Assembly: GCA_029552825.1 (NCBI GenBank)
Contig: JAKPDL010000224.1
Location: 1-64,000, forward strand
Length of the DNA stretch: 64,000 nt
Source of the DNA: Bacteroidota bacterium
Lineage (GTDB): Bacteria; Bacteroidota; Bacteroidia; Bacteroidales; VadinHA17
Direction of reading: 5' to 3'
Part shown: piece after piece, positions 17,198-26,925 of the stretch
How positions within the stretch are numbered: position 1 is the first letter of the stretch
How the letters are laid out: every line of letters begins with the position of its first letter
Notes under the pieces: model-generated
What the model saw: only the letters and a program-made list of their open reading frames with translations
Told to the model about the DNA's origin: nothing
The model's database searches: none
Made by a program: the position numbers and the translations under genes

Positions 17198-17218
17198 TAT
17201 CAACTTGGAGATTGTGAA

Positions 17219-17480
17219 TTATTGCGACGTTATCTCGTAAACCACACTGGTAAGAGGTGTTGCCGAGCCGATACTGAGACCGGTTTTCATCAGATAATCA
17301 CCTGTATAGCTGCGGCCGCTGTCAGTGCCCTGACGGCGTAACCCAGGCATAATATTTATCTCTTCTATCCTGTAAGTTTTTTCAGGGTCGAGCCCCAGAT
17401 GCGCTGCAGGTAGTAAAAAAAGAGAAGTAAAGCATCAGGTTTATAATGCTGACTGGAAAAAATAACTTTGAAGATTTCAT
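17219..17480 (-). pseudogene. Alpha-galactosidase (GH36-like) gene reduced to its two ends
   Basis: On the minus strand, ATG at 17478-17480 opens a 32-codon frame with a classic lipoprotein signal (MKSSKLFFP..., then FFTTCSA) and stops at 17382. Overlapping it in another frame, from about 17412 to TAA at 17219, is a run reading LGLDPEKTYRIEEINIMPG, then SGRSYTGDYLMKTG and a final VVYEI. This is the C-terminal domain of GH36-type alpha-galactosidases. The roughly 600 codons between are gone. The simplest reading is one gene that suffered a large internal deletion near 17395-17412, leaving its signal peptide and its tail. Confidence 0.72.
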
Positions 17481-17661
17481 AATATTAATATTTGACTTAA
17501 ATGAACAACAAATTTAACAATATTAAAAGGTAGATAAATCTGCTGGGCTTGCGTTAGAAAAATTAAAAATTTTTAAAGGGGTTAATTAATTGTAAAAAAG
17601 TCATCATATAAACCATTTGCAATATATATTTTTATAAGCTTAAGTTTATAGCTCATTGCTT
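17481..17661. other. AT-rich upstream region of the DUF5916 gene
   Basis: No gene seen. It contains an AAAAATT/AATTTTT-type inverted repeat near 17558-17575 and a TATATTTTTA stretch near 17626-17635 that may serve as a -7 region, though it does not match TAnnTTTG fully. Confidence 0.4.
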
Positions 17662-20331
17662 ATGAAAAAAATAATAGCCCATTTAATAATCATACTGTTC
17701 ACGGCGACTTTATTGCCGTTTCAAAAGCTATATGGTGCGTTTCAGCAATATGAAGCAGCACCGCACGATACAATAAAGAAGCTTAAAACCTATTCAGGTC
17801 AGCCTGTTTATATAACATCCCGTCTCGTCACCTCCCGGCCTGTGATAGATGGGAAGCTTGATGATGAATGCTGGAAACACGGTAACTGGGCAGGGGATTA
17901 TACCCAGTTTATACCCAATGAAGGAGCAAAGCCAACATATCCTACTGAATTTAACATACAATATGATGATAAGTACCTTTACATAGCATTCAGAGCGTAC
18001 GATGGTGAACCGGGAAAGATTCAGAAATTTGCCGGTGCACGCGATGAAACAGTGGGAGATATGGTGGGAGTTACGTTCGACAGTTATCGTGATTACCGGA
18101 CTGGTTTTGAATTTACAATCACTGCATGGGGTCAAAAGGTAGATCTTGTGTTGTTTAATCCGATGAACTGGGATTTCAACTGGAATGCTGTATGGAAGGG
18201 GAAGACAGGTCTGGAAGATTCGGCATGGGTGGCAGAGCTTGAGGTCCCTCTTTCTCAGCTTCGATACAGTAACCAGTATGAACAGGTATGGGGGATGCAC
18301 ACATGGAGATGGATTAACAGGCTCCAGGAGGAGAGTAACTGGGAGAGACAGTCCAAAACGGGTCCAGGTATGCTGTACAATTTTGGTGAACTTAGAGGAA
18401 TAAATGGATTGAAGAAATCGAGACGACTTGAAATAATGCCTTTTATGCTTGGAAAGGTTGAAACGATGAAGACGGAACCCGGAAATCCTTTTACTGCAAA
18501 CGGGAAAATATGGGGAGGCAATGCCGGACTGGATGCAAAAATAGGCGTTTCAAGCAATTTCACAATTGACCTGACTGTCAATCCCGATTTTGGTCAGGTC
18601 GAATCAGATCCTTCAGTGATGAACCTGACCGCTTTTGAAACATTTTATGAAGAAAAGCGTCCATTTTTCCTCGAAGGATTAACAATATTTGATTATAAAT
18701 TTGATGACAAAACACTCTTTTATTCACGAAGAATAGGCCATTCACCATCACTCTTAATTAAAGGCGGGGATGATCTTTTCGTCAAAATGCCTGATATGAC
18801 CACCATATTAAGTGCTCTAAAGTTTTCTGGAACAACTTCAAAAGGGCTCTCTTTAGGTTTTATACAGGCACTAACGTCAGATGAGTATGCAAGAGTAAGT
18901 GACGGCGGAGGAAATAGGAGCAGAAAAATGGTTGAGCCGCTGACCAACTACATGGTTGCAAGGGTTCAGAAAGGCTACAATGAGGGTGCAACAGTTCTAG
19001 GTGCAATGATGACATCAACCAGCAGGTTTATTAAAGATCCCGAGCTTGAATTTCTGGCAAGAAACGCAATTACTGGAGGGCTGGATCTGATCCACCGGTG
19101 GCATGATAAGGAATTTTACATTGATGCCCGGCTGCTGGGAAGTTTTGTTGAAGGCAGTCAACGTGCAATAAGAGAACTACAGGAATCTTCGGCGCGTTAT
19201 TATCAAAGACCCGGAGCTGATTATCTTGATTACGATACTTTGCGTACAAGCCTGAGCGGTTTCGGTGGAAAATTCAGAATAGGGAAAGGAGCAAAAGGAT
19301 TCTGGAGATATTCAACAGGCGTGTCCTGGCTTTCTCCAGGACTTGAACTTAACGATCTTGGTTATATGAGAACAAGTGATGAAATAAACCAGGAAAATGA
19401 AATATCATATTTTGTTAACCAGCCAGTATCAGTTTTCAGAACTTATACAATAACTCTTGAACAATTTAATTCATGGAATTTTGGTGGAATTTACCTGGGC
19501 TCGGGAAGCCATCTCTCATTTGAATCGGAATTTAAAAATAACCTGGCTTTAAGCACAAATTTTATAATTCATTCCGGTTCATCCGATCCTAGACTTCTAA
19601 GAGGAGGATCTGATTTCAAAGTTCCTTATAGCGTAATGTCATTTGGCAAGATAAGAACAAACCCTGCAAAAAAGTTAATAATTTCTTTAAACTATGATTA
19701 TAGTTATTCGGGACATGATTCCAGGACTAATTACGAAATCACCCCCGGTATTTCCCTGAGACCTTTTAATGCCCTCAGATTTGAAATGACTGCATCCTTC
19801 GGGAAGAACAAGGATGAGCTTCAATACGTAACAACTTTGAATACAAATGAAGGTAAACGTTATATTCTCGGGACGATTGACCAGCAGACACTCAATCTGA
19901 CTTTCAGGGTAGATCTTAATATTACACCTGAATTTTCGGTTCAGTATTATGGTAGTCCATTTGTATCTAAGGGACGGTATTCAGAATTTAAAAAGGTTAC
20001 AAACCCTCTGGCAAGAAATTATTCAGACAGATTTTCTGTTTTTGAGAATCCTGTACTGTCAGGAAATATGTACTTCCTTGATGATAATGGTAATTTTATA
20101 CCCGATTATTCAATAGAGAATCCCGATTTCAATTTTCATCAGTTCCGCTCCAACCTGGTTGCAAAATGGGAGTACAGGCTGGGATCATATATTTATCTTG
20201 TATGGTCGAGTGACCGTACAGGTTTTATGGATCAGCCCGCTTCATCAATCGGTGAATCATTCCGCCAGCTATGGAAAGTATTTCCGAAAAATATCTTTCT
20301 AATAAAATTAAATTACTGGTTCTCTTTGTGA
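17662..20331 (+). CDS. DUF5916 protein with CBM9-like domain
   Basis: About 889 residues from the ATG at 17662; an in-frame TTG two codons earlier is less likely. A signal peptide (about 1-25) is followed by a carbohydrate-binding-family-9-like domain (RPVIDGKLDDECWKH... DDKYLYIAFRAYD, about 55-230). The long C-terminal DUF5916 region is rich in alternating aromatic strands and ends LIKLNYWFSL, which suggests an outer-membrane beta-barrel. Function is unknown; such proteins are frequent in Bacteroidetes. It is monocistronic, 54 bases before the MFS gene. Confidence 0.85.
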   Translation: MKKIIAHLIIILFTATLLPFQKLYGAFQQYEAAPHDTIKKLKTYSGQPVYITSRLVTSRPVIDGKLDDECWKHGNWAGDYTQFIPNEGAKPTYPTEFNIQYDDKYLYIAFRAYDGEPGKIQKFAGARDETVGDMVGVTFDSYRDYRTGFEFTITAWGQKVDLVLFNPMNWDFNWNAVWKGKTGLEDSAWVAELEVPLSQLRYSNQYEQVWGMHTWRWINRLQEESNWERQSKTGPGMLYNFGELRGINGLKKSRRLEIMPFMLGKVETMKTEPGNPFTANGKIWGGNAGLDAKIGVSSNFTIDLTVNPDFGQVESDPSVMNLTAFETFYEEKRPFFLEGLTIFDYKFDDKTLFYSRRIGHSPSLLIKGGDDLFVKMPDMTTILSALKFSGTTSKGLSLGFIQALTSDEYARVSDGGGNRSRKMVEPLTNYMVARVQKGYNEGATVLGAMMTSTSRFIKDPELEFLARNAITGGLDLIHRWHDKEFYIDARLLGSFVEGSQRAIRELQESSARYYQRPGADYLDYDTLRTSLSGFGGKFRIGKGAKGFWRYSTGVSWLSPGLELNDLGYMRTSDEINQENEISYFVNQPVSVFRTYTITLEQFNSWNFGGIYLGSGSHLSFESEFKNNLALSTNFIIHSGSSDPRLLRGGSDFKVPYSVMSFGKIRTNPAKKLIISLNYDYSYSGHDSRTNYEITPGISLRPFNALRFEMTASFGKNKDELQYVTTLNTNEGKRYILGTIDQQTLNLTFRVDLNITPEFSVQYYGSPFVSKGRYSEFKKVTNPLARNYSDRFSVFENPVLSGNMYFLDDNGNFIPDYSIENPDFNFHQFRSNLVAKWEYRLGSYIYLVWSSDRTGFMDQPASSIGESFRQLWKVFPKNIFLIKLNYWFSL

Positions 20332-20385
20332 TGCTACGGTTAAATAAAACTCAGGAGAGGTATAACTATTTATAATATAAAGAGA

Positions 20386-21717
20386 ATGGGAATGAAAAGG
20401 CTTGACATAGCTGCCAGAATTAATTTAATATTCCGTTCGCTCCGATACAGAAATTACAGGTTGTTTTTTGGAGGGCAGAGTATTTCGCTTATTGGTACAT
20501 GGATGCAGCGGATAGCTTTGCCGTGGATGGTTTACCGTATGACTGGATCGGCATTTATGCTTGGATTGGTTGGTTTTGTTGGTCAGATTCCGACTTTTAT
20601 ACTTGCACCTGTTGCCGGGGTTGTAACCGACCGGTTTCACAGGTACAGGGTTCTTATTATAACTCAAATAGTTTCGATGGCGCAGGCATCTGTGCTTGCA
20701 TATCTGACCTTATCTGGTGATATCAAACTCTGGCATATAATTGTATTGAGTATTATCCTTGGTTGCGTAACCGCTTTTGATGTACCTTCAAGACATTCTT
20801 TTGTTGTGGATATGGTTGAGAAAAAGGAAGATCTGGGTAATGCAATAGCTCTTAATTCAATGATGTTCAACGGTGCACGTCTTATAGGTCCTTCAATTGC
20901 CGGTGTAATTCTGGCAGTGACCAGTGAGGGCATCTGTTTTTTATTGAATGCTATCAGTTTTATTTTCGTTATAGCTTCACTTTTAATGATGAAAGTGGAT
21001 GGTAAAAAGAAATCTGCAACAAAATCGGGATTATTTTCTGACTTGAAAGAAGGATTTCTTTACGCATTCGGTTTTGCTCCCATTAAGCATATCATTTTAC
21101 TGCTGGCACTTGTAAGCCTAATGGGTACCTCCTATCAGGTACTTATGCCTGTATACGCCAAAGAAGTTTTAAAAGGAGGTTCTGAAATTTTTGGATTTCT
21201 GATGGGAGCCGCCGGACTCGGGGCATTTCTTGCAGCTCTTTATCTTGCATCGCGTGAAACAGTTATTACACTTGGAAGAATAATTCCTCTGGCTACGGGG
21301 ATAGCAGGTGCAGCTCTTACTATTATTTCTCTTGAAGATCTTTTCTTCCTTACATTTTTCCTGATGGTTTTTGTCGGCCTTGGATTAATGCTTCACACAG
21401 TATCAAGCAATACAATTCTGCAAACTATTACTGATGATGACAAAAGGGGCAGGATTATGAGCTTCTATACAATGTCAATAATGGGTATTGCACCTTTCGG
21501 AAGCTTGATTGCAGGCGCAATGGCAAAGGCACTTGGAACGCGTCTGACTTTATTGATTGGGGGTATTTCCTGCCTTGCAGGGGCATATTTTTTCTACCGC
21601 AAATTACCTTTGCTTAAAAAAATTGCCAGACCTAAATATGAAAAAATGGGCATGATACCTGAAATTGTGACTGGCATACAAATTGCTTCTGAACCAGATC
21701 TTAAAACTGAAGAATAA
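20386..21717 (+). CDS. MFS transporter, enterobactin-exporter-like
   Basis: A 443-residue major facilitator with twelve predicted TM helices. FRSLRYRNYRLFFGGQSISLIGTWMQ at the N terminus, DRFHRYRVLI in loop 2-3 and DDDKRGRIMSFYTM after the midpoint are typical of the EntS/MFS_3 group, which exports siderophores or small molecules. The substrate cannot be deduced. Its end lies 61 bases before the radical SAM start, so the two may be co-transcribed. Confidence 0.88.
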   Translation: MGMKRLDIAARINLIFRSLRYRNYRLFFGGQSISLIGTWMQRIALPWMVYRMTGSAFMLGLVGFVGQIPTFILAPVAGVVTDRFHRYRVLIITQIVSMAQASVLAYLTLSGDIKLWHIIVLSIILGCVTAFDVPSRHSFVVDMVEKKEDLGNAIALNSMMFNGARLIGPSIAGVILAVTSEGICFLLNAISFIFVIASLLMMKVDGKKKSATKSGLFSDLKEGFLYAFGFAPIKHIILLLALVSLMGTSYQVLMPVYAKEVLKGGSEIFGFLMGAAGLGAFLAALYLASRETVITLGRIIPLATGIAGAALTIISLEDLFFLTFFLMVFVGLGLMLHTVSSNTILQTITDDDKRGRIMSFYTMSIMGIAPFGSLIAGAMAKALGTRLTLLIGGISCLAGAYFFYRKLPLLKKIARPKYEKMGMIPEIVTGIQIASEPDLKTEE

Positions 21718-21778
21718 TTTTGAAGCAATAGGAATTGCAAACACTTTTATAAATTGGTTTGAGTTTTTCTCAGGATAT

Positions 21779-22921
21779 ATGAGTGAAGAATTAGATGACT
21801 TCCAGATTTTCGTAAAGCCAATCGGTGCAAAATGCAATCTGCATTGCAGTTATTGTTATTACCTGAACAAAGAGAACCTTTATGCTTCGGAAAGTTATAA
21901 AACTTTACCGGAGGATATTCTGGAAGAATATATCATTCAGCATTTTGAGGCCAGTTCGGGCACTGATGTTTTCTTTTCATGGCACGGAGGAGAACCATTG
22001 CTGGCGGGAATTGAATTTTATAGAAAAGCCATTGAACTGCAAAATAAACATAAACCTGAATCTTTTACGGTTTATAATGGTATCCAGACAAATGGTATTC
22101 TGTTGAATGATAAATGGTGCAGGTTTCTGGCTGGAAATGATTTTTACGTTGGTATCAGCCTCGATGGTCCTGCAGAATTTCACAATGCATTCAGAGTTTA
22201 CAGAGACGGTAGGTCGTCTTTTGATAAAGCCCTTGAAGGGTACAGATTATTGCAGCAATACAATATCAGAAATGAGATTCTATGTGTGGTCAGTTCAGTA
22301 AATGTAAGAAAGCCACTCGAAATTTACAGATTCTTTAAAAGTCTTGGAGTAAGGTTCCTGACTTTCCTGCCTCTTGTTATCAGGGATATTTCAAAACCGG
22401 GACAAGTTTCTGACATTTCTGTACCGGCTGAGGAATTCGGGCAGTTTTTGTGTAAAATATTCGACGAATGGGTTTTGGAAGATATAGGGAGGATTAAGAT
22501 ACAGATTGTTGAGGAGGCTATCAGGCCTGCATTCGGGCAGGAGCATTCGCTTTGCATCTTTAAAAAAATCTGCGGGAGGGTTCCTGTTGTTGAGCTTAAC
22601 GGAGACTTCTATTCCTGTGACCATTTTGTTGATCATGAACATCTTGTGGGAAATATTATGAAACAATCAGTTTCAGACCTCCTGAACTCGGATAAACAGA
22701 AAAATTTTGGAATGGCAAAACTGATTACTCTTCCGGAATATTGCAGGCAATGCGATGTTAGAGAAATGTGTAATGGTGAGTGCCCTAAGAACAGATTTGT
22801 AACTGCTCCCGGAGGTGAACCCGGGCTAAATTACCTGTGTGCAGGTTACAGGATGTTCTTCAGGCACGTAAAGCCATTTGCCGAAGCTGTTGGGGCTGAA
22901 TGGAGGCGTCGGAACAGGTAA
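21779..22921 (+). CDS. Anaerobic sulfatase-maturating enzyme-like radical SAM/SPASM protein
   Basis: About 380 residues from the ATG at 21779, preceded by AGGAT; the open frame extends 32 codons further upstream but overlaps the MFS gene and lacks a good ribosome site. The radical SAM motif is KCNLHCSYC (Cys19, 23, 26), GEPLL follows, and the C-terminal half has the seven-cysteine SPASM pattern (CGRVP... CDHF... CRQC... CNGECPKNRF). This layout matches anSME, which makes formylglycine in sulfatases without oxygen. No sulfatase lies in the window, so its targets must be elsewhere. Other SPASM modifiers remain possible. Confidence 0.82.
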   Translation: MSEELDDFQIFVKPIGAKCNLHCSYCYYLNKENLYASESYKTLPEDILEEYIIQHFEASSGTDVFFSWHGGEPLLAGIEFYRKAIELQNKHKPESFTVYNGIQTNGILLNDKWCRFLAGNDFYVGISLDGPAEFHNAFRVYRDGRSSFDKALEGYRLLQQYNIRNEILCVVSSVNVRKPLEIYRFFKSLGVRFLTFLPLVIRDISKPGQVSDISVPAEEFGQFLCKIFDEWVLEDIGRIKIQIVEEAIRPAFGQEHSLCIFKKICGRVPVVELNGDFYSCDHFVDHEHLVGNIMKQSVSDLLNSDKQKNFGMAKLITLPEYCRQCDVREMCNGECPKNRFVTAPGGEPGLNYLCAGYRMFFRHVKPFAEAVGAEWRRRNR

Positions 22922-22924
22922 TAT

Positions 22925-23776
22925 CTATTTCAGTTTCTTTTTGAAGAACTCCACGGTTCGTTGCCATGCCAGTTTGGCTGCTTCTTCATTATATCTTGGA
23001 CCTGTGTCGTTATTGAAAGCATGGCTTGTTCCGGGATACATATAAATATAATGTTCAATATTTGCCTTTTTCAGTGCCTGTTCGAAGTTCTGAATTCCTG
23101 CATTGATCCCCGGATCATTTTCGGCATAGTGAGCCATTATGGCAGCTTTGATTTTCGGCACATCCTCAACTGCAGGCTGGCGTCCGTAATAAGGCACTGC
23201 AGCTTTCAGGGTGGGAGCATTTACAGCAACCTGGTTGGTCATAGCACCACCCCAGCAGAAACCGGTACACCCTACCTTGCCATTAGAATTGGGATGGGTT
23301 TCAAGGTATTTGACTGCTGCAACAAAGTTCTTAACCGTGTCATCGTTGTTGAGTTTCTTGAACAGCTCACCAACATTGCTAACGTCGTCGGGTGTTCCGC
23401 CAACCGGTGAAAGTGCATCGGGTGCGAGAGCCAGAAATCCTTCCTTCGCCATTCGCCTGGTCACATCCTGTATATGAGGCACCAGCCCCCTGTTTTCATG
23501 TATCACAATTACTGCAGGGTTTTTTCGGGGCTTAACCGGCCTGGCAAGGTAAGCCCTCATATCGCAATTGAATCCAGGATATTTTATGAATTCAGTTACC
23601 AGTCCGGGAAAATCCTGATATTCAGCCAGAGCAGTGTGCTCATCACCAAGTTCAGGGAGTATTGCTAGGGCGGCCGTAACGCTGCCAGTGTACAATATAA
23701 GCTTCCTCAGAAATTCCCGGCGCGAAGTTTCTCCGCGTTTGTATTCCTCATATAAAGACTTAATTTCTTTTTCCAT
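22925..23776 (-). CDS. Dienelactone hydrolase family protein with Tat-type N terminus
   Basis: A 283-residue alpha/beta hydrolase. The nucleophile elbow GFCWGG puts a Cys at about 174, and the triad is completed by Asp in AENDPG and His in GTSHAF, as in dienelactone hydrolases. The N terminus carries SRREFLRKL followed by a hydrophobic stretch, a plausible twin-arginine signal, so it probably acts outside the cytoplasm. It converges with the radical SAM gene (3-base gap). Natural substrate unknown; general ester/lactone hydrolysis is likely. Confidence 0.88.
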   Translation of the reverse strand: MEKEIKSLYEEYKRGETSRREFLRKLILYTGSVTAALAILPELGDEHTALAEYQDFPGLVTEFIKYPGFNCDMRAYLARPVKPRKNPAVIVIHENRGLVPHIQDVTRRMAKEGFLALAPDALSPVGGTPDDVSNVGELFKKLNNDDTVKNFVAAVKYLETHPNSNGKVGCTGFCWGGAMTNQVAVNAPTLKAAVPYYGRQPAVEDVPKIKAAIMAHYAENDPGINAGIQNFEQALKKANIEHYIYMYPGTSHAFNNDTGPRYNEEAAKLAWQRTVEFFKKKLK

Positions 23777-23971
23777 AACCTTAAATTTTTAAATATTGGT
23801 ACAAAATTCCATATTGAATTAAAACATTGTTAAAATATTAAATAAATGGAACATGATGAAATTTTTAATATATTTTAAATATTTTTTCTGTCAGAATAAA
23901 TTTTATTATCTTGGAAAGTACGTTGAAACAATTCTTATTAAATAACCCGTTAAATAATTATTTTGTAAAAT

Positions 23972-24322
23972 ATGCCGAAAAGTGTACTCAAAATTCATGC
24001 AAGCAATACTGATAAAATAGGCAATGAGCTTTTATATGAGCATATTGTTTATCTGGCAAAGGAGAAGGGAATAGCTGGAGTAACAGTATACAGGGGAATT
24101 ATGGGTTATGGCCTGAGTTCAAAGGCTGTGACTTCTACAAAGTTCTGGGAACTGACTGAGAAACTTCCAGTTATGATTGAAATAATTGACGAAGCAGATA
24201 AACTGGAGGAGTTTTTCAAGCTCATTGAACCGGAACTGATCAGGATGCCCAAAGGGTGCCTGGTTACCATCGAACCGGTAACAGTATTGCTTCATAAGCC
24301 AGGAAGTAAAGCACAGTATTAA
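23972..24322 (+). CDS. DUF190 family protein
   Basis: A 116-residue DUF190 protein with the ferredoxin-like/PII-like fold pattern: LYEHIVYLAKEKGIAGVTVYRGIMGYG and LPVMIEIIDEADKLEEFF. Members are small regulators or binding proteins, often beside CrcB or CBS-domain genes. Here it ends two bases before nrfH and must be co-transcribed with nrfHA. A signalling or nucleotide-sensing function for nitrite reduction is inference. Confidence 0.85.
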   Translation: MPKSVLKIHASNTDKIGNELLYEHIVYLAKEKGIAGVTVYRGIMGYGLSSKAVTSTKFWELTEKLPVMIEIIDEADKLEEFFKLIEPELIRMPKGCLVTIEPVTVLLHKPGSKAQY

Positions 24323-24324
24323 GA

Positions 24325-24903
24325 ATGAGTTCATTCATAAAATTTCTTCCTTCCGGTCCGTGGAGATTGCCTGTAATAGTGTTGTCGGGTATTTTCTCTG
24401 GTATTGTAATATTTTCTGTTTATGTATCGGAAGCTTTTTCATATCTGGGAGACAAGCCGCAGACCTGTGTCAATTGCCATATAATGGCTCCGCAATATGC
24501 AACATGGTTTCACAGTTCGCACAGGGAAAAGACAAACTGCAACGACTGTCATGTTCCGCACAATAATGTTTTCAGTAAATACTTTTTCAAGGCAAAAGAC
24601 GGCTTACGGCATGCTACAGTTTTTACCCTGCGGAAGGAGCCTCAGGTTATATTTATAAAGGAAGCTGGAAGCAGAGTGGTTCAGAATAATTGCATAAGAT
24701 GTCATTCAGAGTTGATTAAAGATTCGAGGTTGTCGGTTTATAGCGCTGAATTATGGAGAATTCGAACGGAGCGCAATTGCAGGGATTGTCACAGGGAGAC
24801 ACCACACGGAAGGGTGAACAGCCTGTCGAGTGTTCCCGATGCACGGGTTCCTCTGCCTCCTTCTCCTGTGCCTGAATGGTTGAAAGCCATGATTAATAAC
24901 TAA
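24325..24903 (+). CDS. nrfH: Cytochrome c nitrite reductase small subunit
   Basis: A 192-residue NapC/NirT-family tetrahaem quinol dehydrogenase that passes electrons from menaquinol to NrfA. One N-terminal TM anchor (about 14-33) is followed by four haem sites: CVNCH 48-52, CNDCH 72-76, CIRCH 123-127 and CRDCH 152-156. Met54 after the first site is in place to ligate haem 1, as in known NrfH. It lies between DUF190 and nrfA, with an 10-base gap to nrfA. Confidence 0.95.
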   Translation: MSSFIKFLPSGPWRLPVIVLSGIFSGIVIFSVYVSEAFSYLGDKPQTCVNCHIMAPQYATWFHSSHREKTNCNDCHVPHNNVFSKYFFKAKDGLRHATVFTLRKEPQVIFIKEAGSRVVQNNCIRCHSELIKDSRLSVYSAELWRIRTERNCRDCHRETPHGRVNSLSSVPDARVPLPPSPVPEWLKAMINN

Positions 24904-24913
24904 TAATATATTT

Positions 24914-26395
24914 ATGAATATTAATGAATTACTGAAGAAGAAGTCATGGCTGGGCTGGGTATTGTTTTTAATAACTGTAGTGGCAGTATTCTTTCTTGGG
25001 TTGCTGGCATCGTCAATTATTGAAAGAAGGAGCGAAGCAGTTTTTGCTTATGCTCCACAAATAACATTTCCCCCCAATGAACCTGATAATTCGAAATGGG
25101 GAGAGATATTTCCGAGGGAGTATAATTCATATTTAAAGACTTCGGATACTTCTTTTCGCAGCAGATATAACGGAAGCGCATCAATTGACATGCTTGAGAC
25201 TAACCCTGAGATGGTTATTCTTTGGGCTGGGTATTCATTTTCGAAGGATTACCGGCAGGGAAGGGGACATTATTACTCTGTTACAGATATACGTCAGACT
25301 CTCCGTACAGGTACACCTGTAAATGATGTTCCTTCTCCAGCGCCCAATACATGCTGGACATGCAAAAGCTCGAACGTACCAGGGATTATTGAAGAGGAAG
25401 GAGCTGCCGGTTTCTACAGGGGAACATGGGAAAAGAGGGGGAAACAGATTATAAATCCAATAGGATGTGCCGATTGTCATGATTCAAAAACCATGAATCT
25501 GAGAATTTCAAGGCAGGCACTGCTGGAAGCATATAAAGCAGCAGGAAAGGATATCGGCAAGGTATCTTTTCAGGAAATGAGGAGTCTGGTATGCGCACAG
25601 TGCCATGTAGAGTACTATTTCAATAAGAATATTGTTGAGGGGGTTGATTACCTTGTCTTTCCTTGGAAAAACGGATTGACTGCCGAAGATATTGAACGAT
25701 ATTACGATGAGCTTCGTTTTACAGATTGGACACATGCTTTAAGTCGTGCCCCGATGCTTAAAGCACAGCATCCCGATTATGAGGTTTATATGACTGGCAC
25801 CCATGCCTCAAGAGGAGTATCCTGTGCCGACTGCCACATGCCTTTTATAAGTGAGGGAGGGCAGAAATTTACTGACCATCATATACAGAGCCCGCTCAAC
25901 AATGTTGCAAATTCATGTCAGGTTTGTCACAGGGAGGAAACCGAACGGCTGGTGAATGATGTTTATCTGCGGCAGGACAAAATAATGGAAAGCCGCAAAA
26001 TACTGGAAGGCCTTCTGGTTAAATGTCATTTTGAGGCAAAGGCAGCCTGGGATAAAGGTGCAAAGGAAGATCAGATGAAAGAGATTCTCAATGATATTAG
26101 ACGAGCACAATGGCGCTGGGATTTTGCAACGGCAGGTCATGGCAATTCTTTTCACTCCCCACTTGAGACATTAAGGTTAATAACAAGCGGAATATCAATT
26201 GCTTCTGAGGCCAGGCTGAAACTATCAAAGGTACTTGTTTCTCTGGGATATACCGGGGAAGTAAAAGTGCCGGATATTTCTGAAAAAGCAAAAGCACAGA
26301 GGCTTATTGGATTGGATATTGAAAAATTAACAGAAGAAAAATCGGAATTCCTGAAAAAGGTTGTGCCGGTCTGGAACAAATCAGAAGCAAACTAA
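24914..26395 (+). CDS. nrfA: Cytochrome c nitrite reductase, ammonia-forming
   Basis: A 493-residue pentahaem NrfA that reduces nitrite to ammonium with six electrons. The active-site haem motif is CWTCK at 147-151 (lysine-ligated); the other four are CADCH 185, CAQCH 227, CADCH 304 and CQVCH 335. THASRG (about 296) and the DHHIQSP histidines provide distal ligands. The N terminus keeps an uncleaved-looking hydrophobic anchor. With NrfH it forms a menaquinol-nitrite reductase, which gives the cell a respiratory electron sink that could be fed by the hydrogenase cluster downstream. Confidence 0.96.
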   Translation: MNINELLKKKSWLGWVLFLITVVAVFFLGLLASSIIERRSEAVFAYAPQITFPPNEPDNSKWGEIFPREYNSYLKTSDTSFRSRYNGSASIDMLETNPEMVILWAGYSFSKDYRQGRGHYYSVTDIRQTLRTGTPVNDVPSPAPNTCWTCKSSNVPGIIEEEGAAGFYRGTWEKRGKQIINPIGCADCHDSKTMNLRISRQALLEAYKAAGKDIGKVSFQEMRSLVCAQCHVEYYFNKNIVEGVDYLVFPWKNGLTAEDIERYYDELRFTDWTHALSRAPMLKAQHPDYEVYMTGTHASRGVSCADCHMPFISEGGQKFTDHHIQSPLNNVANSCQVCHREETERLVNDVYLRQDKIMESRKILEGLLVKCHFEAKAAWDKGAKEDQMKEILNDIRRAQWRWDFATAGHGNSFHSPLETLRLITSGISIASEARLKLSKVLVSLGYTGEVKVPDISEKAKAQRLIGLDIEKLTEEKSEFLKKVVPVWNKSEAN

Positions 26396-26404
26396 GTAAA
26401 TAGC

Positions 26405-26911
26405 TCAATAAAGCTCATTTTTTAACTGGTTAACCCACCTGATAATCCTCTCTTTGTTTTTTGAAGCCTGATTTTCAAAATCGAGAGGTAGTCCCATAAA
26501 TTTATCACCTCTGAGTGCAAGTGATTTTTCGAAGTTATATTCATCTGCAGGAACAAAACCTACCAGTTCAGCACCCCTTTCTTCCAGAAGTCGGCCAAGA
26601 ATACCAATACCGTCAACAAAGTTCTCAGGATAGTTTTTCTGGTCGCCCGGTCCGAATATTGCAACTCTGAGTCCATTCAAATCAAGTTCCTCAAGTTCCG
26701 GAACAAACTCATCCCAGTAATTCGGAAGTTCTCCATCGAACCATGTAGGAACACCGAGGATCAGATTTTTGTACTGAAGAAATTTCTCTCCGGTAATATC
26801 TTCGGCATTTATCATTTCAATATTTTTATCTGAAAAATTTTCATAAATGAGTCTGGCTGCCTGTGCGGTTTTTGCCGTGTTAAAACTGTATATGATAGCA
26901 GTCTTTTCCAT
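26405..26911 (-). CDS. Flavodoxin
   Basis: A 168-residue long-chain flavodoxin. The phosphate-binding loop is YSFNTAKTAQ, the first FMN-contacting loop PTWFDGELPNYW, and the second GPGDQKNYPENFVDG. It carries low-potential electrons in the cytosol. It is the last gene of the E2-E1-flavodoxin set (14-base gap), so it may be co-expressed with oxo-acid oxidation. It converges with nrfA. Confidence 0.92.
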   Translation of the reverse strand: MEKTAIIYSFNTAKTAQAARLIYENFSDKNIEMINAEDITGEKFLQYKNLILGVPTWFDGELPNYWDEFVPELEELDLNGLRVAIFGPGDQKNYPENFVDGIGILGRLLEERGAELVGFVPADEYNFEKSLALRGDKFMGLPLDFENQASKNKERIIRWVNQLKNELY

Positions 26912-26925
26912 AGTTTATTGAGAAA

